Assembly (NCBI RefSeq): GCF_902806685.2
Contig: NW_027189028.1
Location: forward strand, 121,323 to 185,322
Length of the DNA stretch: 64,000 bases
Origin: Maniola hyperantus
Taxonomy: Eukaryota > Arthropoda > Insecta > Lepidoptera > Nymphalidae
Direction of reading: 5' to 3'
Numbering within the stretch: position 1 is the stretch's first letter; every line of letters starts with the position of its first letter. The notes under the pieces were generated by a model. That model was not told the origin of the DNA. It made no database searches and saw nothing but the letters and a program-made list of their open reading frames with translations. The position numbers and the translations under genes are program-made. Shown here piece by piece: positions 1 through 11,516 of the stretch.

Positions 1-935
1 AATTACTATCACATTAAACTATCACTTTAAACTAATTATCATCTCAACTGCCGGTATATCTCCAATTACACTCTAAATTACTAGCGTTTGCAGAAATAAC
101 CTTAACGGATGTCATTATAATAATCTATCCACTGAGCCAACCGTTAACTCACGAATTACTCTAATATTCACCAATATAATTAATATTCCATATTCGTCTA
201 ACAACTACGCGAACATTATTAATAGTGCTTTGCAGACAAAGTCACCGGATAGCATTAAAGGTTAGAATTACTTTAAGGTTACGATTTAACACAAACATTC
301 TACATTATCACAATCACAGAATTAAATATCACGATCATTATTATTCACGCTAAAAGCTACCTATCTCGAATTACCTAAGCTAATCTGAATTCTAATAAAA
401 AGGCTAGAGTGAATTCTGAATCAGTCAACCTACGCGTGTCTGTCAAAATCCAACTCTGCCGGCTAATCCAAGATGGCTTCTTTTCACAGAGTAAAGCTTC
501 CTTCATGCAACGTTTCTTTTCACGGAATCTATGACAGTAAAACCTATTATAACATTGACACGCCTACAAATTAATTCTAAACCATAGACATTTTATTTGT
601 AAACAGAGGCACGTCAAAATGATAGAAAAAATACTACAGACGTGACAGAACAATTAACAGAATTATAAATGGCAAATCTATGGTACTTACATGGCGAAAC
701 TTAATTAAGATTTTATTAATTGTTGATTTTATATTTCTTTTGTTGTACTATGTATGTTGATTTATGTATTGTTCAAATGTGTAATTGGTATTTCAAAATA
801 GACACCACCGAGTTTTTTCTTGCCAGTTCTTTCTCTCGGTAGATAATATGCTTTTTACGAACTGGCGGTAGATTTTTCTTAAAGGAAATAATAAATTATT
901 TAATGATAAAGCAATAAGTAATGGTAAAGATAAAG
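1..935. other. AT-rich DNA without a recognisable gene
   Basis: I see no open frame of useful length, no repeat that recurs elsewhere in the window and no RNA gene here. The stretch leads into the 5' region of the LINE that follows. Confidence 0.5.
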
Positions 936-1173
936 CTAGCTTCGGCAGTCAGTTGGAGCAGACGTGTCGTCAATTTATTTTAAAATATTATAACAAGTCT
1001 CACTCAATAATAATTCATAAGTTGTAAGCCAAATAGACGTATATTGTGTGAAGTGACACCTCATCCTTCAGCGACAAGTGCACCCCGCTCCACCTCGGGT
1101 AAAAGAAACAGTTGCATTTTTCATCCTACTTACACCTGCGTGTATCGCCTAATCGCAACTGCACAGTTACGTC

Positions 1174-2035
1174 ATGGGTAGTCGACACTTGCCACAGTCT
1201 ACAAACATATCAGTAAGTCAAAACTTATCAATTTCACAACCTGACTTATCAAAAACTAGTGATGATGAGGGAACTGGAACCCGAACTATTCTTCGGAAAA
1301 GGAAGCGAGATTGTTGCGACGTTCTGTCCGAACTAAATAACTTTCGTACGGAAATAATATCTTTACTCGACACACATTTCAAATTGATGCGTGATGAAAT
1401 CTCGACACTGAAAGGTCAGTTTGATGATATTAAAGATTCAACTAACAAAATATTAACAGAGCAAAATAGCATGAAAGCTGCCATTTTAGAGCTCAAAAAA
1501 CATAACACAGTCACAAAGTCTCAGATATCTAACCTTGAGAATGAAATCAAGAAATTTGAAACTAACCCACAGAATGCCGCTACACTTGACGTTTTTGCTA
1601 ACGAGAAAATAATTGCTGAATTACAAGAAAGAGCTAACAGGAGCAAAAATATTGTCATTGTTGGATTAGCTGAACAAACCGCCGCGGATAACTTAGCACG
1701 CCAAGCTGGTGATATGAATGTTGCTCAAGAGACCCTTCAGAGTATAGTCCCCGCAAGTCACAAAATCATTAAAAGTCTTCGTCTTGGTAAATTCATTCCC
1801 GGAAAAACCCGCCCACTAAAAGTTATACTTGAGAGTCCCCAAGAAGTAAGAGAAATTTTACGAAATACTACGAAATAATGTTAAAATATACTCGGATCAG
1901 ACCCCTACCCAAAAGAGCATTATCAAAGAACTCGACCAAGAATTAAATCGTCGTAAAGACAATGGTGAACAGAACTTAATTATTAAGTACGTCAAAGGCA
2001 CACCCAAAATCGTACGAATACAGCCAAAAAACTGA
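1174..2035 (+). pseudogene. LINE ORF1, coiled-coil RNA-binding protein, one frameshift
   Basis: This ORF1 protein would coat the LINE RNA. The frame opens at ATG 1174 with a basic patch (RKRKRD, about residue 41), then a long coiled coil (about residues 50-130), then a segment beginning ERANRSKNIVIVGL that resembles the RNA-recognition part of L2/CR1-type ORF1 proteins. The first frame stops at 1878. The next frame continues the protein to a TGA at 2033-2035. At the junction the 8-mer ACGAAATA occurs twice (1860 and 1870), which fits a 10-base insertion. The ORF1 stop overlaps the start of the ORF2 reading frame. Assignment to LINE ORF1 is firm from context; the fold is inferred. Confidence 0.7.
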
Positions 2036-4936
2036 ATATACTACCAGATAAACATAGTAACTCTGACGAAACCATAACTTACCAGATTTGTCATACTTAT
2101 CAGGATCTTCTTACTTCAAAGTCAAACCTAAACTTATTTTACGCAAACGTTCGAAGTATCTGTAGAAAAGGGAAATTTGATGAATTAAAATGCATATTGA
2201 AATCCGTAGAATGTACACTTCACGTTATTTTATTAACAGAAACATGGTTAAAATCTAGTGAAGAAGCCGAATCATTCCAAATCCCGAACTACACACACTA
2301 TTATAACATCAGAACAGACTCCAGGGGTGGTGGTGTTTCTATATATGTACACAAAAATCTGAACCATAGCCTAGATGAAGAAATTTATACAGGTGGAGTC
2401 AATTACCTCTGGGTACATCTTGAGAAATGTGCGGTAAAAATAGGTGTTGTTTATAATCCCGGAATCTCAAATATAAACGAATTTCTTGAAGTCTACTCTG
2501 CACAGCTGGTCCAAAAGAAACGAGCAATAGTATTCGGTGACTTCAACATCGACCTTCTTACAAAAAATCGTCATAGCAAACGTTACCGTGATACTTTGCG
2601 GGAATGTGGTTTTCAAATTATTAACAAAATTGACAAAGACTACTCCACGCGTGAAACATCCACTACAAAAACCATCATCGACCACGTATGCTCAAACTTA
2701 AAAGATAAAGACTTTCATATGGGAATTATCGACTCTGCTATGTCTGACCACAAGCAAATTTACTTAAAGATGAAGAAATACAAATCCGCAAAAAAGAAAT
2801 ATATAAAATATGAAGCCATCAACTATGGAAAACTTTACACATATATTGAAGACACGAAATATTCATCGAACAGCTATGAACATTTAGAAAAACACCTAAA
2901 ATGTGCAATAAATCTTAGCAAAATCACGAAAACCAAAATACAAAACTTACCTCGCCAAGACTGGATATGCAAAGAAATAATCACTAAAATTCAGCAACGA
3001 AATGAAATTTGGTACAAATTGAAAATGGATCCGAACAATGATGAACTTAAAGAAAATTATGTACAAGAAAGAATTAGCACAGCCGAAAAAATAAAAAAAT
3101 ATCAAAGGAAAATTTTACTACGATGAATTTATGAGACATATAAGAGAGCCAAAGAAAATGTGGAGCCTAATAAACACACTATCAAACAATAAAATAAAAT
3201 CAGACAGCACTCCTCCTAAACTTCTAACAGAGATGGGCCCCTTAACTGATGGCAATGAAATTTGTGGTAAATTTAATGATTTCTTTTCTGCAATTGGTTC
3301 TACTTTGGCTTATGCCATTTCTTCCAAACAACAACATAATACACCCATATTATCACATTCTCAAACCTACAATGACAAACTAACTGCATTTACACCATGT
3401 GAAACCGATGAAATCTATAAAATAATAAATGGCCTTGATCCAAACTGTAGCACGGGAATTGATGGTATAACCACTAAAATCATAAAATGTATCGGTAAAC
3501 TCATAGGAAATGAATTGACTAACTGTATCAATGAACACCTTGCTACAGGAACTTTTCCAGATGCATTAAAAATAGGAAAAGTAACTCCAATTCATAAATC
3601 TGGTGCAAAAACAGACCCTAATAATTACCGTCCTATCTCAGTACTGCCGGTTATATCCAAAATTTTTGAAAAGCTTATTTATACTCGATTAAATAATTAT
3701 CTTACATCTATAAACTTCATCTATAAGAGACAGTATGGATTTCGGTCACAATCCAATACTCTTTCGGCTACAGTTGACCTTATTACAAAATTACACACTA
3801 ATATAGATCAGAAAAAGATTGCACTGGGCTTATTCATTGACCTAAAAAAAGCCTTTGATACAGTTAGCCATTCGATACTACTACAGAAGCTCAAAGATAT
3901 CGGCATATCAGGGGTAGCATATAAAATACTAGAATCATATTTAAGTAAAAGACGTCAAATTGTTAAAATTGGTCAATATCAAAGCAAACCTTGCTATTGC
4001 TCTGAATTTGGTGTACCCCAAGGATCAATATTGGGACCACTGCTATTTCTTATCTATATAAATTCAATGCACGAACTCAAACTACACGGCCACCTGTCCC
4101 TATATGCTGATGATACATGTCTGTTTTACTTTGGTAGTTCCATAACCAACATAGTGAGTCTCGCACAACAAGACCTGGATACACTATCAATTTGGCTTGA
4201 GCAAAACCTCCTAACTATTAATGCTTCTAAAACAAGCTATATCATTTTTAAGAGCAAAAATAAAAAAATTCCATCACATCCCCCACTTTTAATCAATAAT
4301 CAAACATTGGAGCAGAAACTGTCCGAAAAATATCTTGGGTTAAGATTGGATAGTGACCTGCATTGGAAGACGCAAATCAAATATATTAAAAATAAGATTT
4401 CTAGTTTAATGGGGTCCCTGCGTAACATAATCCATTGCCTACCTCGTCGAGTACGCCAGACAATATATAATTCTTTAGTTAAACCACATCTACTATATCT
4501 AATTGAAGTTTGGGGATTCGCACCAAAAACACACCTAAAAGACCTACAAATTGCCCAAAACAAAATTATAAAAATGCTATTTCATTATGACTACCTAACA
4601 CCCACAACCAAATTGTATAAAGAAACAAAACTCATGAACATCAAACAGCTCCATTCATATCACACTTGCATACTAATAAGGAAAATACTCAACAAATCTA
4701 TTCACACGCATATCATTTTCACCAAAATACATCAAGTGCAGAGTAGAAGCAGTCGTAGAGGAGATCACATCTTGCTCCCACAAACACGTACTTCTCAAGG
4801 AAGAAGAAACATAAAATTTGCAGGTGTACAAGTGTATAATAAATTACCGAAGGAGGTGAAGAATGCGAGCTCGTTCAATATATTTAAAAACAAACTCAAA
4901 AAACACATACTTTATGATATAAACCTACTTAATTAA
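2032..4936 (+). pseudogene. LINE ORF2, endonuclease and reverse transcriptase, one frameshift
   Basis: This enzyme would nick the target DNA and copy the LINE RNA. The open frame begins around 2032, overlapping the end of ORF1. The endonuclease spans about 2130-2770, with LLTETWL, GDFNID and SDHKQI as its catalytic signatures. The frame ends at 3126. The reverse transcriptase continues in the next frame from about 3113 to 4936, with YRPISVLPVISKIFEKL, FIDLKKAFDTV, GVPQGSILGPLLFL and the catalytic YADD. The break falls in an AAAATTTT run near 3109-3116 and looks like one extra base. A typical RT C-terminal region follows, without RNase H. Apart from this indel the ORF is open for over 900 codons. 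Confidence 0.85.
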
Positions 4937-5230
4937 ATTTTGTTACTATACTGTATGAACTACACTGTGGCAACGATTTCGCATTCTTCCAAGGCGGAGC
5001 GATATTAAAATAAAGTGAATTGTGAGGGTGGATTTGAAATTATATCAACTACTTAATTAAAATAACAAATTGTTAAAGTAAAATATGTAATGTGAGTTGT
5101 AGATCAAGTAAGTTATAATGATTGCCGAACAAACGAATAAGTACCTACCTATTGTAAATATGTTTTCTCTGTAAGTGAATTTTGTAATTCTTTGAGAGAA
5201 ATAAATAATTCTTTAACCTGAGATAAACTT

Positions 5231-6462
5231 TGATTTGGAGGGAGTTTTTCCCTGAATAAAACAGTTTATTTCCTTATACAATCTTTTATTTTGTCTCCTA
5301 CCTACAACCACGCCCTAGCTTATTGATAACGAACTAAGGTCTAGACTCTCAGTAGGTTGATTCCTGACTCTATTGTCTCTATAAACAGAGGCTAATCTAG
5401 CACGGGCATCAGTTAGTTAAAAATAAGTGTTTTTCGTTGTAAGACAAATATATAATTAATAACATGTCAACGCCATCTAGTTTCATGTCTAAGAACCATG
5501 TTGAGAAAGTCACTGGTTCATAGTACTAGTAAGTTGCGAAGTAGTTCAAAGTAAAGCGTGTAGATGGCGTTACTACAATATCACAAGTCTAAATATATTG
5601 TTAAAATGAATAAACTAATTATTTATTTCTTATAGCGGCAATAAAAAAAATAAAAAAAAAAATAGAAATACACCATCATGGTCAACCCGTCGCCGGCTTA
5701 CCACGGAGCACGGGTCTCCCTCTCGGGTGTATTAGCCTATCTAAAGAAATTTGGTTTGCAAAGGCTATTTTTTATCCTGGAAAAACAAAAATTACCACAG
5801 TAGGTCTTTTTAAAAACCTAAATCCAAACTGACGAGATCATCGCGGTCATCTAGCTAAAAAATATCGTGACTAACCCATAGACGGCTCACTACCGAGCAC
5901 GGATTTCCCTCTCAGAAGGAGATAAGGCCATAGTCCGCCACGTAGGCCCAGTGCAGATTTGACATACACTAGATAGGTATATTGAATCAATACCACAATA
6001 GTACATTACATTCCAGGCCTGAAATAAAGCGATTAATGGCCGAGTATCTATATTGGAAGGCCGAGGCGAAGCCGAGGAACCCTAAAAATCATGATTTTTA
6101 GGATTCCGTACCTCAAAAGGAAAAACGGAACCCTTATAGGAACGCTTTGTTGTCTGTCTGTCTGTCTGTGTTCGGGTGTGCGAGGCGTTCCCACCCAGAT
6201 TGCCATCTCGACCTTTACCTTTTAGAAGACTATTTTACAAACTGTCGGTGGTTTAACTGATAAATAAATCAATTTTTATCTAAATTTCTGTAATCTGGAT
6301 GAATGTTATTTAAGTCTGTGTTAAATTAAAAAGCTTGAACTCAGAGTGTTCGGTTATACGGTTTTATGAAGTAAAAAAAAAAAAAAAAAATGTTTGAGAG
6401 TCTGTCGCCTGTGGTCTCACTTTGATTTTTTGCGTGATTTGTCAAAAATAACTTTTTACATG
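5231..6462. other. Intergenic mosaic of old repeat scraps
   Basis: No gene is visible. An inverted CGCCATCT/AGATGGCG pair lies around 5474-5576. Fragments of a SINE and a Helitron-like element occupy 5671-5965. A 'GGTTCCGTACCTCAAAAGG'-like repeat with a (GTCT)n tail lies at about 6095-6180 and recurs at 41707-42010. A 17-18 base A run lies near 6375. Confidence 0.5.
5671..5965 (-). repeat. Degenerate SINE and Helitron-like fragments
   Basis: Two blocks (5671-5730 and 5873-5965) match the tail half of the SINE seen in full at 44016-44340, with the GAGCACGGGTCTCC word and the CCATAGTCCGCCACG word. Between them, 5742-5856 resembles a decayed Helitron-like 3' part, with a TCCTGGAAAAACAAAAATTA-like run and an end near CTAGCT. 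The pieces are too diverged to bound exactly. Confidence 0.45.
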
Positions 6463-6667
6463 TGTCCAATTGTGAACGATAAAGTATTGTAAAAAAAACT
6501 ACCTTCTCACTTACTAGATGGCGCTGTTTGACTTTACATCGAGTTATTACTTATGATCGAACAGTACTGTATATTAAATTGAATTTTACCAAATAAATGT
6601 CTTCTGCCAACTACGGGTTTTATTCATGGCTCTTCGAGACCGAATGTCAGTGCAGTTTGCGACAACA
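6463..6667 (+). repeat. BEL/Pao 5' LTR
   Basis: It starts TGTCCAATTG and ends GACAACA. Bases 6463-6626 match the block at 40545-40708 with only about three differences. The remaining 41 bases share only a weak TGCAGTTTGCG..CAACA core with the other copy. An alternative end is ATTCA at 6626, just before a TGG. An AATAAA-type poly(A) signal (CCAAATAAATG) lies near the shared end. Confidence 0.75.
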
Positions 6668-6668
6668 G

Positions 6669-6686
6669 TGGCGCCCCCTGGTGGAA
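6669..6686 (+). promoter_or_regulatory. Probable primer-binding site for minus-strand priming
   Basis: TGGCGCC lies one base after the proposed LTR end. TGG is the complement of the universal tRNA CCA end and is the expected start of a primer-binding site. The tRNA species was not identified. If the LTR instead ends at 6626, the site would be the TGGCTCTTC at 6627. Confidence 0.5.
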
Positions 6687-6715
6687 GTACCCAGCAAGTA
6701 GTGATTAAGTGTGTG

Positions 6716-6725
6716 TGTTGTTTGT
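6716..6725 (+). repeat. Left target duplication of the jockey LINE
   Basis: TGTTGTTTGT occurs here and again at 34024-34033, directly after the (TTG)n tail of the LINE. It would be the 10-bp duplication made when the LINE entered the Pao leader. The low complexity of the tail makes chance matching possible. Confidence 0.55.
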
Positions 6726-7138
6726 CTGTATAGTGCAGTGCACTATTGTTCTCAGTGTGTGCTCGATCCCGGGATCTTGAGCCCCCAGACATAGATAGCG
6801 TTTCAGTCTCGGTCTTTCCGTACCCTGCTCCCCGCGGTCCCCGGTGACAGCTGTACTCGCCGCACTCGTGCGGCTTGAGGAAGCGGCCGGGTCGAACCGC
6901 GCGAGGACGCATCGCACCCAGCCGAGGCAATAATCGCATTCATCCCAGCGCTTCTTTCTTGAGGAAAGAACCCGCTGGGATACATAACAGCACGCCATAA
7001 CCCTCCACACCAAACAGGGTCGACGGCTGCTCCGGACGCGGCACCTAAGCTGGGCCTCCCCTCGGGGTCTCACCCGGCTGGGTCGCAAGCGGTTAGAGCA
7101 CGTCGCCCTGTTTAAGGGTAGCGAATGCAACACCGACC
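6726..7138 (+). promoter_or_regulatory. Jockey LINE 5' UTR with internal promoter region
   Basis: A GC-rich leader lies between the proposed 5' end of the LINE and the ORF1 start at 7139. LINEs of this clade are transcribed from an internal downstream promoter. TCAGTG at 6747 and TTTCAGTCTCGG near 6800 are initiator-like, but I cannot say which is used. Confidence 0.4.
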
Positions 7139-7847
7139 ATGTCGGACAATCCCAAGCACCAAAGGACCAAATCACGTGCAAGAGGACGGACGGGGATCCC
7201 ACGTGCAGTAGTACGTCGGGATATAATTGATCAGACGATCACCCCGTTCCCTGTCGTCGTCTCATCACGACAACCTCTAGCCGTTGCGTCAACCTCAAGA
7301 CCTACGCCACCACCAAACCCCCAAGAAGAAGAGGTCGATGAGCCGCGGCACATCATGTCCGGGGTAGCTAAGCCTACGCTCGGTCATGAAATCGCCAAGC
7401 GCGCTCGTCCCTCCACGTCATCCTCCGGATCTTCTGACAATCAAGAGGACAAACGGGTGAAGCTGAGCATTGCTGGCCGCCCGTCTCGAAAATCCGAATC
7501 ATCCTGCTCGTCGCGGACATCCAGCATATCGAGCACGGACAGTCGATCATTGGAGGAGGTACCCCCCCCCCCACCGGCCTACACCTCAAGCCCCCCGCCG
7601 ACGGAAAGGCCCCCCACACCGATCGCAGAGCGCACCGCATTAGCAGAGCCTGCCGCCCCCGTCGCCGTACAATGCACCTCACCCACGCCACCGACACGCG
7701 TCGGTTCACAATTATCGACATCCGAAGTGCCAATGCAAATGTCGCATTCGGCACAGTCCTACGGCCAACAAGAGTCCGACAGCTGGCCGAAAAACTCGAC
7801 CAGCTATGCCGGACTCGCATCTCCAAGTAACGCGGAAGAGGATGTGC
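7139..7847 (+). CDS. Jockey LINE ORF1, N-terminal part
   Basis: The ORF1 nucleic-acid-binding protein begins at ATG 7139. This half is low complexity, rich in Ser, Pro, Thr and Arg with basic clusters, and has no recognisable fold. It runs without a stop up to the GTGC at 7844-7847. A solo LTR then interrupts it, and the same reading frame resumes at 10033. The stop reported at about 7850 belongs to the LTR. Together the two halves make an ORF1 of about 730 codons. Confidence 0.75.
7844..7847 (+). repeat. Target duplication GTGC, left copy
   Basis: GTGC precedes the LTR start TGTAAC here. It is repeated at 10029-10032 right after the LTR end GTTACA. A 4-bp duplication is typical of Gypsy-type integrases. 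Confidence 0.85.
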
Positions 7848-10028
7848 TGTAACGATACTCAACTGGCATACTAAAATATTATAAAATTTTAATATGCAAA
7901 ATAGTACAAAATTTTTGCTATAAATTTATCGAAATTTGGTTAGTACATATCAGCAGTAAAGTATTTCACATAAGAATATAAAGGTTCACTTTTAAGAGTT
8001 TCAATTTTAACTCATAACGCATAACGTTGGTAAACATTGGGAATCGAGGATTTACGCCGCACGGGTTATTGGGAGCGAAGACAGACAGCGATGCGCGGGG
8101 CCGCGTCGAGGCGTTGTGTGCGCGCCGCGCTGGTTAAAGCGTAATAGCGCTCGGAGCGTTCATTGCTGAACTAGCGTTGCGTGCGGCATCGCGCGCGTCG
8201 GTCGAGACGGTGAGTGTGCGCGCTCGTCGTTGCGTAGTGGCGCTCATAGCGTGCTCTACTCAAACGGCGATGTGGAGATACAAAATATAATTTACTTATT
8301 GTAACTTATGTGCTGTGGCGACACATGAGGTTTATAATAAAGAATACTAATTTGAGAATGGGACCACTTTGAGTACAAGGATACATTTCTTATATTATAG
8401 GGCGATACTTTCTAAAGTCTGAGAGCGATTTATGGTTGAACTGACAATTTGGCTGCTTAGGCGGAGAAAACCGCGCGTCCCTCGGGATGTGTTTGGTGAA
8501 TCTTTGCTTGAGATGGCTTTCAGTGTTATTAGTGAACTATCTGACATTCTTCTGAAGACTTCTATCATTCCGTGGTGATTGCAAACACTTACAAGGTACA
8601 TAAATGCTGAAGATGGGATTAGGCCTGTGGATATAGTCTCTCTCGCTTCGGCGTTTGTATCGCAGTGCGCCTGGCTCTGTTTGGCGTCTGACTATCAGTT
8701 AGATGTTAGATAGGGATTAGGCCTGTAGATGCCATGGTGAGCCTTGTTCATTCTTGACAATAGTTTGCTATGTTTGAATTTGTGATTACATCGGCGTGCG
8801 TTCACACATAGTGCGAACGTATGTTAATGGGGTTGCATTCAAGTATAGTGGATGTTAAATTGAGTTGTAGGCCCATGTACTAAATCTGCAGTGAGCCTGG
8901 CTCGTCTTTAGGATTTAATTACATTGGAAACTAGAATAGGATTGGCTAGCGATGGCAGATCATACGGCTATTTCTGGTTTTGTCTTGTTCTGGTATCCTG
9001 TGTTTACTTTTGAATTATTTGCTGGTATGCGTTGGAGCGCGTTGGAAGACGCTTATGCGAAGGAGACCCAGTGCCTTTGATGCTTTGTGATTCTTATATG
9101 AAGGAGAACCTAGTATCTCGGGCTTTGTGAATCCTTTGCTGAGTTGATTCTAGCATGCTTTAATAGCTACCAATCACAGTGGGCAGGTAATGCTGCTGTA
9201 CTGTTTGTACTCTGACATTCGTTGGAATGCTTAACCACCTTGTGGTGTTTACTGAATACACGCACAATATAAATGCAACATTATTATACCAATACATAAA
9301 TATTGAAGGTTGGGTTAAGGCCTGTGGATATTCCCGCAGTGAGTCTGACTCTCCTTGAAACCTATTAACAGGTCTGTAGTGGGAGAGCACCACTCTAAAA
9401 ATGCTGTATCAGCTATGGCTGCATCGTGGGATCATAAGAGGCACGCACCTCTTTCTAAAGTATGCTTGCATACGTTGCGCCGTTTATCAAATGATGACGT
9501 TGTGGGGGGGGGGGGCTACTGTTCGTTGGTATTTTATGTACTTAGTGTCATAGGATACTAAGGGAAGGCAGAAGCTCACCGTACATGGCGCGCAGGGGCT
9601 ATGTACCATCATTTACTTTTTAATTCCCCAAGTAAATGATGCCATCCTTCCAAGCTTCTATCCCAAAGGGGTTAGTAGTTTGGAGAAGTCTTCAAATTCG
9701 CGAACTCCGTAAAGTCGTTGGCTTGATAAACGCGGTTCAATACGTGAACGCACATTTTGAATTGCACCAGAACGGCATTTGTCTTGTCAGACATACTCGA
9801 ATGCCTACTTCCAATACGCGGACTCCGTAAAGTCGTTTAGGCCTGATGAACTCATTATTTCCGATACTCTAAAAGTTCTTGGTTTATTATGGACACAACA
9901 TTTCAAGGGGTCTTACTGCTATACGATACACGTGCCACTTTAAGGGAATTAATTTAAACCGTAACCTTTGGAAAGATTCGAAGGAAAATTAGGGTAGAGT
10001 TTTTTAGGACCTCGTCAGGTTAGTTACA
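7848..10028 (+). mobile_element. Solo LTR, 2181 bp
   Basis: It begins TGTAAC and ends GTTACA, a perfect 6-bp terminal inverted repeat of LTR type, and is flanked on both sides by GTGC. It has no gag or pol frame, as expected for a solo LTR left by recombination between the two LTRs of a complete element. Its length is large for an insect LTR. Inside are a CpG-rich block (about 8050-8260), several degenerate copies of a GGCCTGTGGATAT word (8625, 8714, 9320) and a G run at 9505. No second copy is in the window. Small open frames in it look like noise. The strand is assumed from the TG/CA ends only. Confidence 0.85.
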
Positions 10029-10032
10029 GTGC

Positions 10033-11516
10033 GGATGGCGTCGCCGCAGCCCAGCACATCCTACGCCGCGACTGCCGCATCACCGAGGCGAACACCGCCG
10101 CCCACTGCCACATCGACCGCGCAGCGACACCCGCCGCCGCCGACCGCCGCTCAGGATACAGCGACCGACCCACAGCAGCCCTCGCCGCGCTCTGCCTATC
10201 CACCCATTATCGTGGAGTGCCTCCCAAACTGGACGAGGCACTTTGAAACGATCAGCAGAGCGCTGGGGCACGCGCCAAACGCACGCCCCCTAGGACGCGG
10301 GGTGCGCTTCCTTCCCAGGACGGCGGAGGAATTCCGTGCCGTACAGCGCCACCTTACAGTGGCCGCCGCACAGGACAGTGCCATTTCATGGCACTGCTAC
10401 AGCCCGGCCGCCGAAATACCCACTAAGGTGGCGATTCGGGGCCTACCACTTGAAACGCCAACGGAGGAGGTGGTCGCCGCGCTCCGCGCACTCGGCTTCC
10501 CAGCCGAAGCGGCGAGAGCGCTCCCGCCGCCCCGGGGAAAGCACGGCTGCACGTACTACGTGCGGCTGGCCCACATGACACAAGAAGAGTTGCGGGAGCT
10601 TTACGCCACTACCGAGCTCCTCTACATGCCGCAATTAACTATAGAGGCCTGGCGCGGAGGAAGCAAGCCGCCGCAGTGTCACCGGTGCCAATTGTACGCA
10701 CACAATTCGGTGAACTGCCACAGGCCCTTCCGGTGCGTCCGATGCGCCGGACCCCACCCCGTCCGAGACTGCACAAGGTCCCGAGACGATCCGCCCATCT
10801 GCGCAAACTGCGGCCAAAATCATGCCGCAAATGACCGCAGATGCAGTCATTACAAGCGCGAAGCGAGGAGGAGAGGCATAGCTGTGCCTCCGCCACCCCC
10901 GCGCGCACCTGTGGGACGAGAGCCGCCGCGGCGCGGGACCGCAGCGCCTCCCACTGCCGCACAGAACACCGCAATGGCCCCACCCCCCCAGGCTCAAGAA
11001 CCGCCCGCATCCACCGCAGCATCGTCCGCGCCTACCGCAGCACCGACCACTGGAGCTACCATGGCCCAGGACAACACTCGTCCTACCACTCTGACCGCGA
11101 CGGCCAACCGACCCATAGAGAGAGGCCAGCCGCTTCCGCGCAGGAGGAAGCGAAACCGCACCGCCCGACCGAGGCGCGCTGAGCCCGCGGCCGCCTCAAC
11201 GCCTCAACCGAGGCAAATGAGAGATGCTACTGGACCTGCGCAGGAACCCATTACGGCCTCCCGACCTGTACCCGTACAGGCGGTTCCAGGCACAGACTCC
11301 GCCCACCGACCAACACAAGCCCCGCCCCCCGCCCCTACAACACAAATAAACCAGGGGGAAGGACAGAGCAACCCGGACTTTTTAGCCATAGTCCGGGTTG
11401 TAATGGAGGCGTTAATGACCGGGCTAACGACCTACCAGCAGGGCCAGGGAATCGCAGCGGCCATCGCAGCAGGAATGGCCGCCCTCACACCCCTCATTCG
11501 GCTCCATTCCGGCTGA
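10033..11516 (+). CDS. Jockey LINE ORF1, C-terminal part with zinc knuckles
   Basis: It resumes the ORF1 frame after the solo LTR and the second GTGC. The segment is Pro/Ala/Arg rich at its start, then has a folded region (about 10215-10640) with WTRHFETISRALG and VAIRGLPLETP, similar to the RNA-binding domain before zinc knuckles in jockey-clade ORF1. Three CCHC-type knuckles follow at 10675-10850: CHRCQLYAHNSVNC, CVRCAGPHPVRDC and CANCGQNHAANDRRC. A long Pro/Ala/Thr tail ends at TGA 11514-11516. The ORF2 reading frame already opens at about 11513, so the two frames overlap, as is common in this clade. Confidence 0.85.

Larger units (their letters stand above)
936..5230 (+). mobile_element. 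CR1/L2-like non-LTR retrotransposon (LINE), nearly full length
   Basis: The element copies itself by target-primed reverse transcription. It has the two-ORF layout of the jockey superfamily: a coiled-coil ORF1 (1174-2035), then ORF2 with an apurinic-type endonuclease and reverse transcriptase (2032-4936), then a short AT-rich 3' UTR ending near a repeated AATTCTTT word at about 5185-5220. No LTRs flank it and no RNase H domain is visible after the reverse transcriptase. The CR1/L2-like placement rests on the ORF1 type and RT motifs read by eye; the clade is uncertain. The 5' end is a guess, since no target duplication was found. Both ORFs carry a frameshift, so this copy is probably dead unless the indels are sequence errors. 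Confidence 0.75.

Noticed and set aside
6586..7202. Minus-strand frames of 117 and 165 codons
   Set aside because: They are antisense to the Pao LTR and GC-rich LINE leader, overlap each other and have no domain.
10080..11182. Several overlapping frames on both strands
   Set aside because: They are shadows of the GC-rich ORF1 of the jockey LINE.
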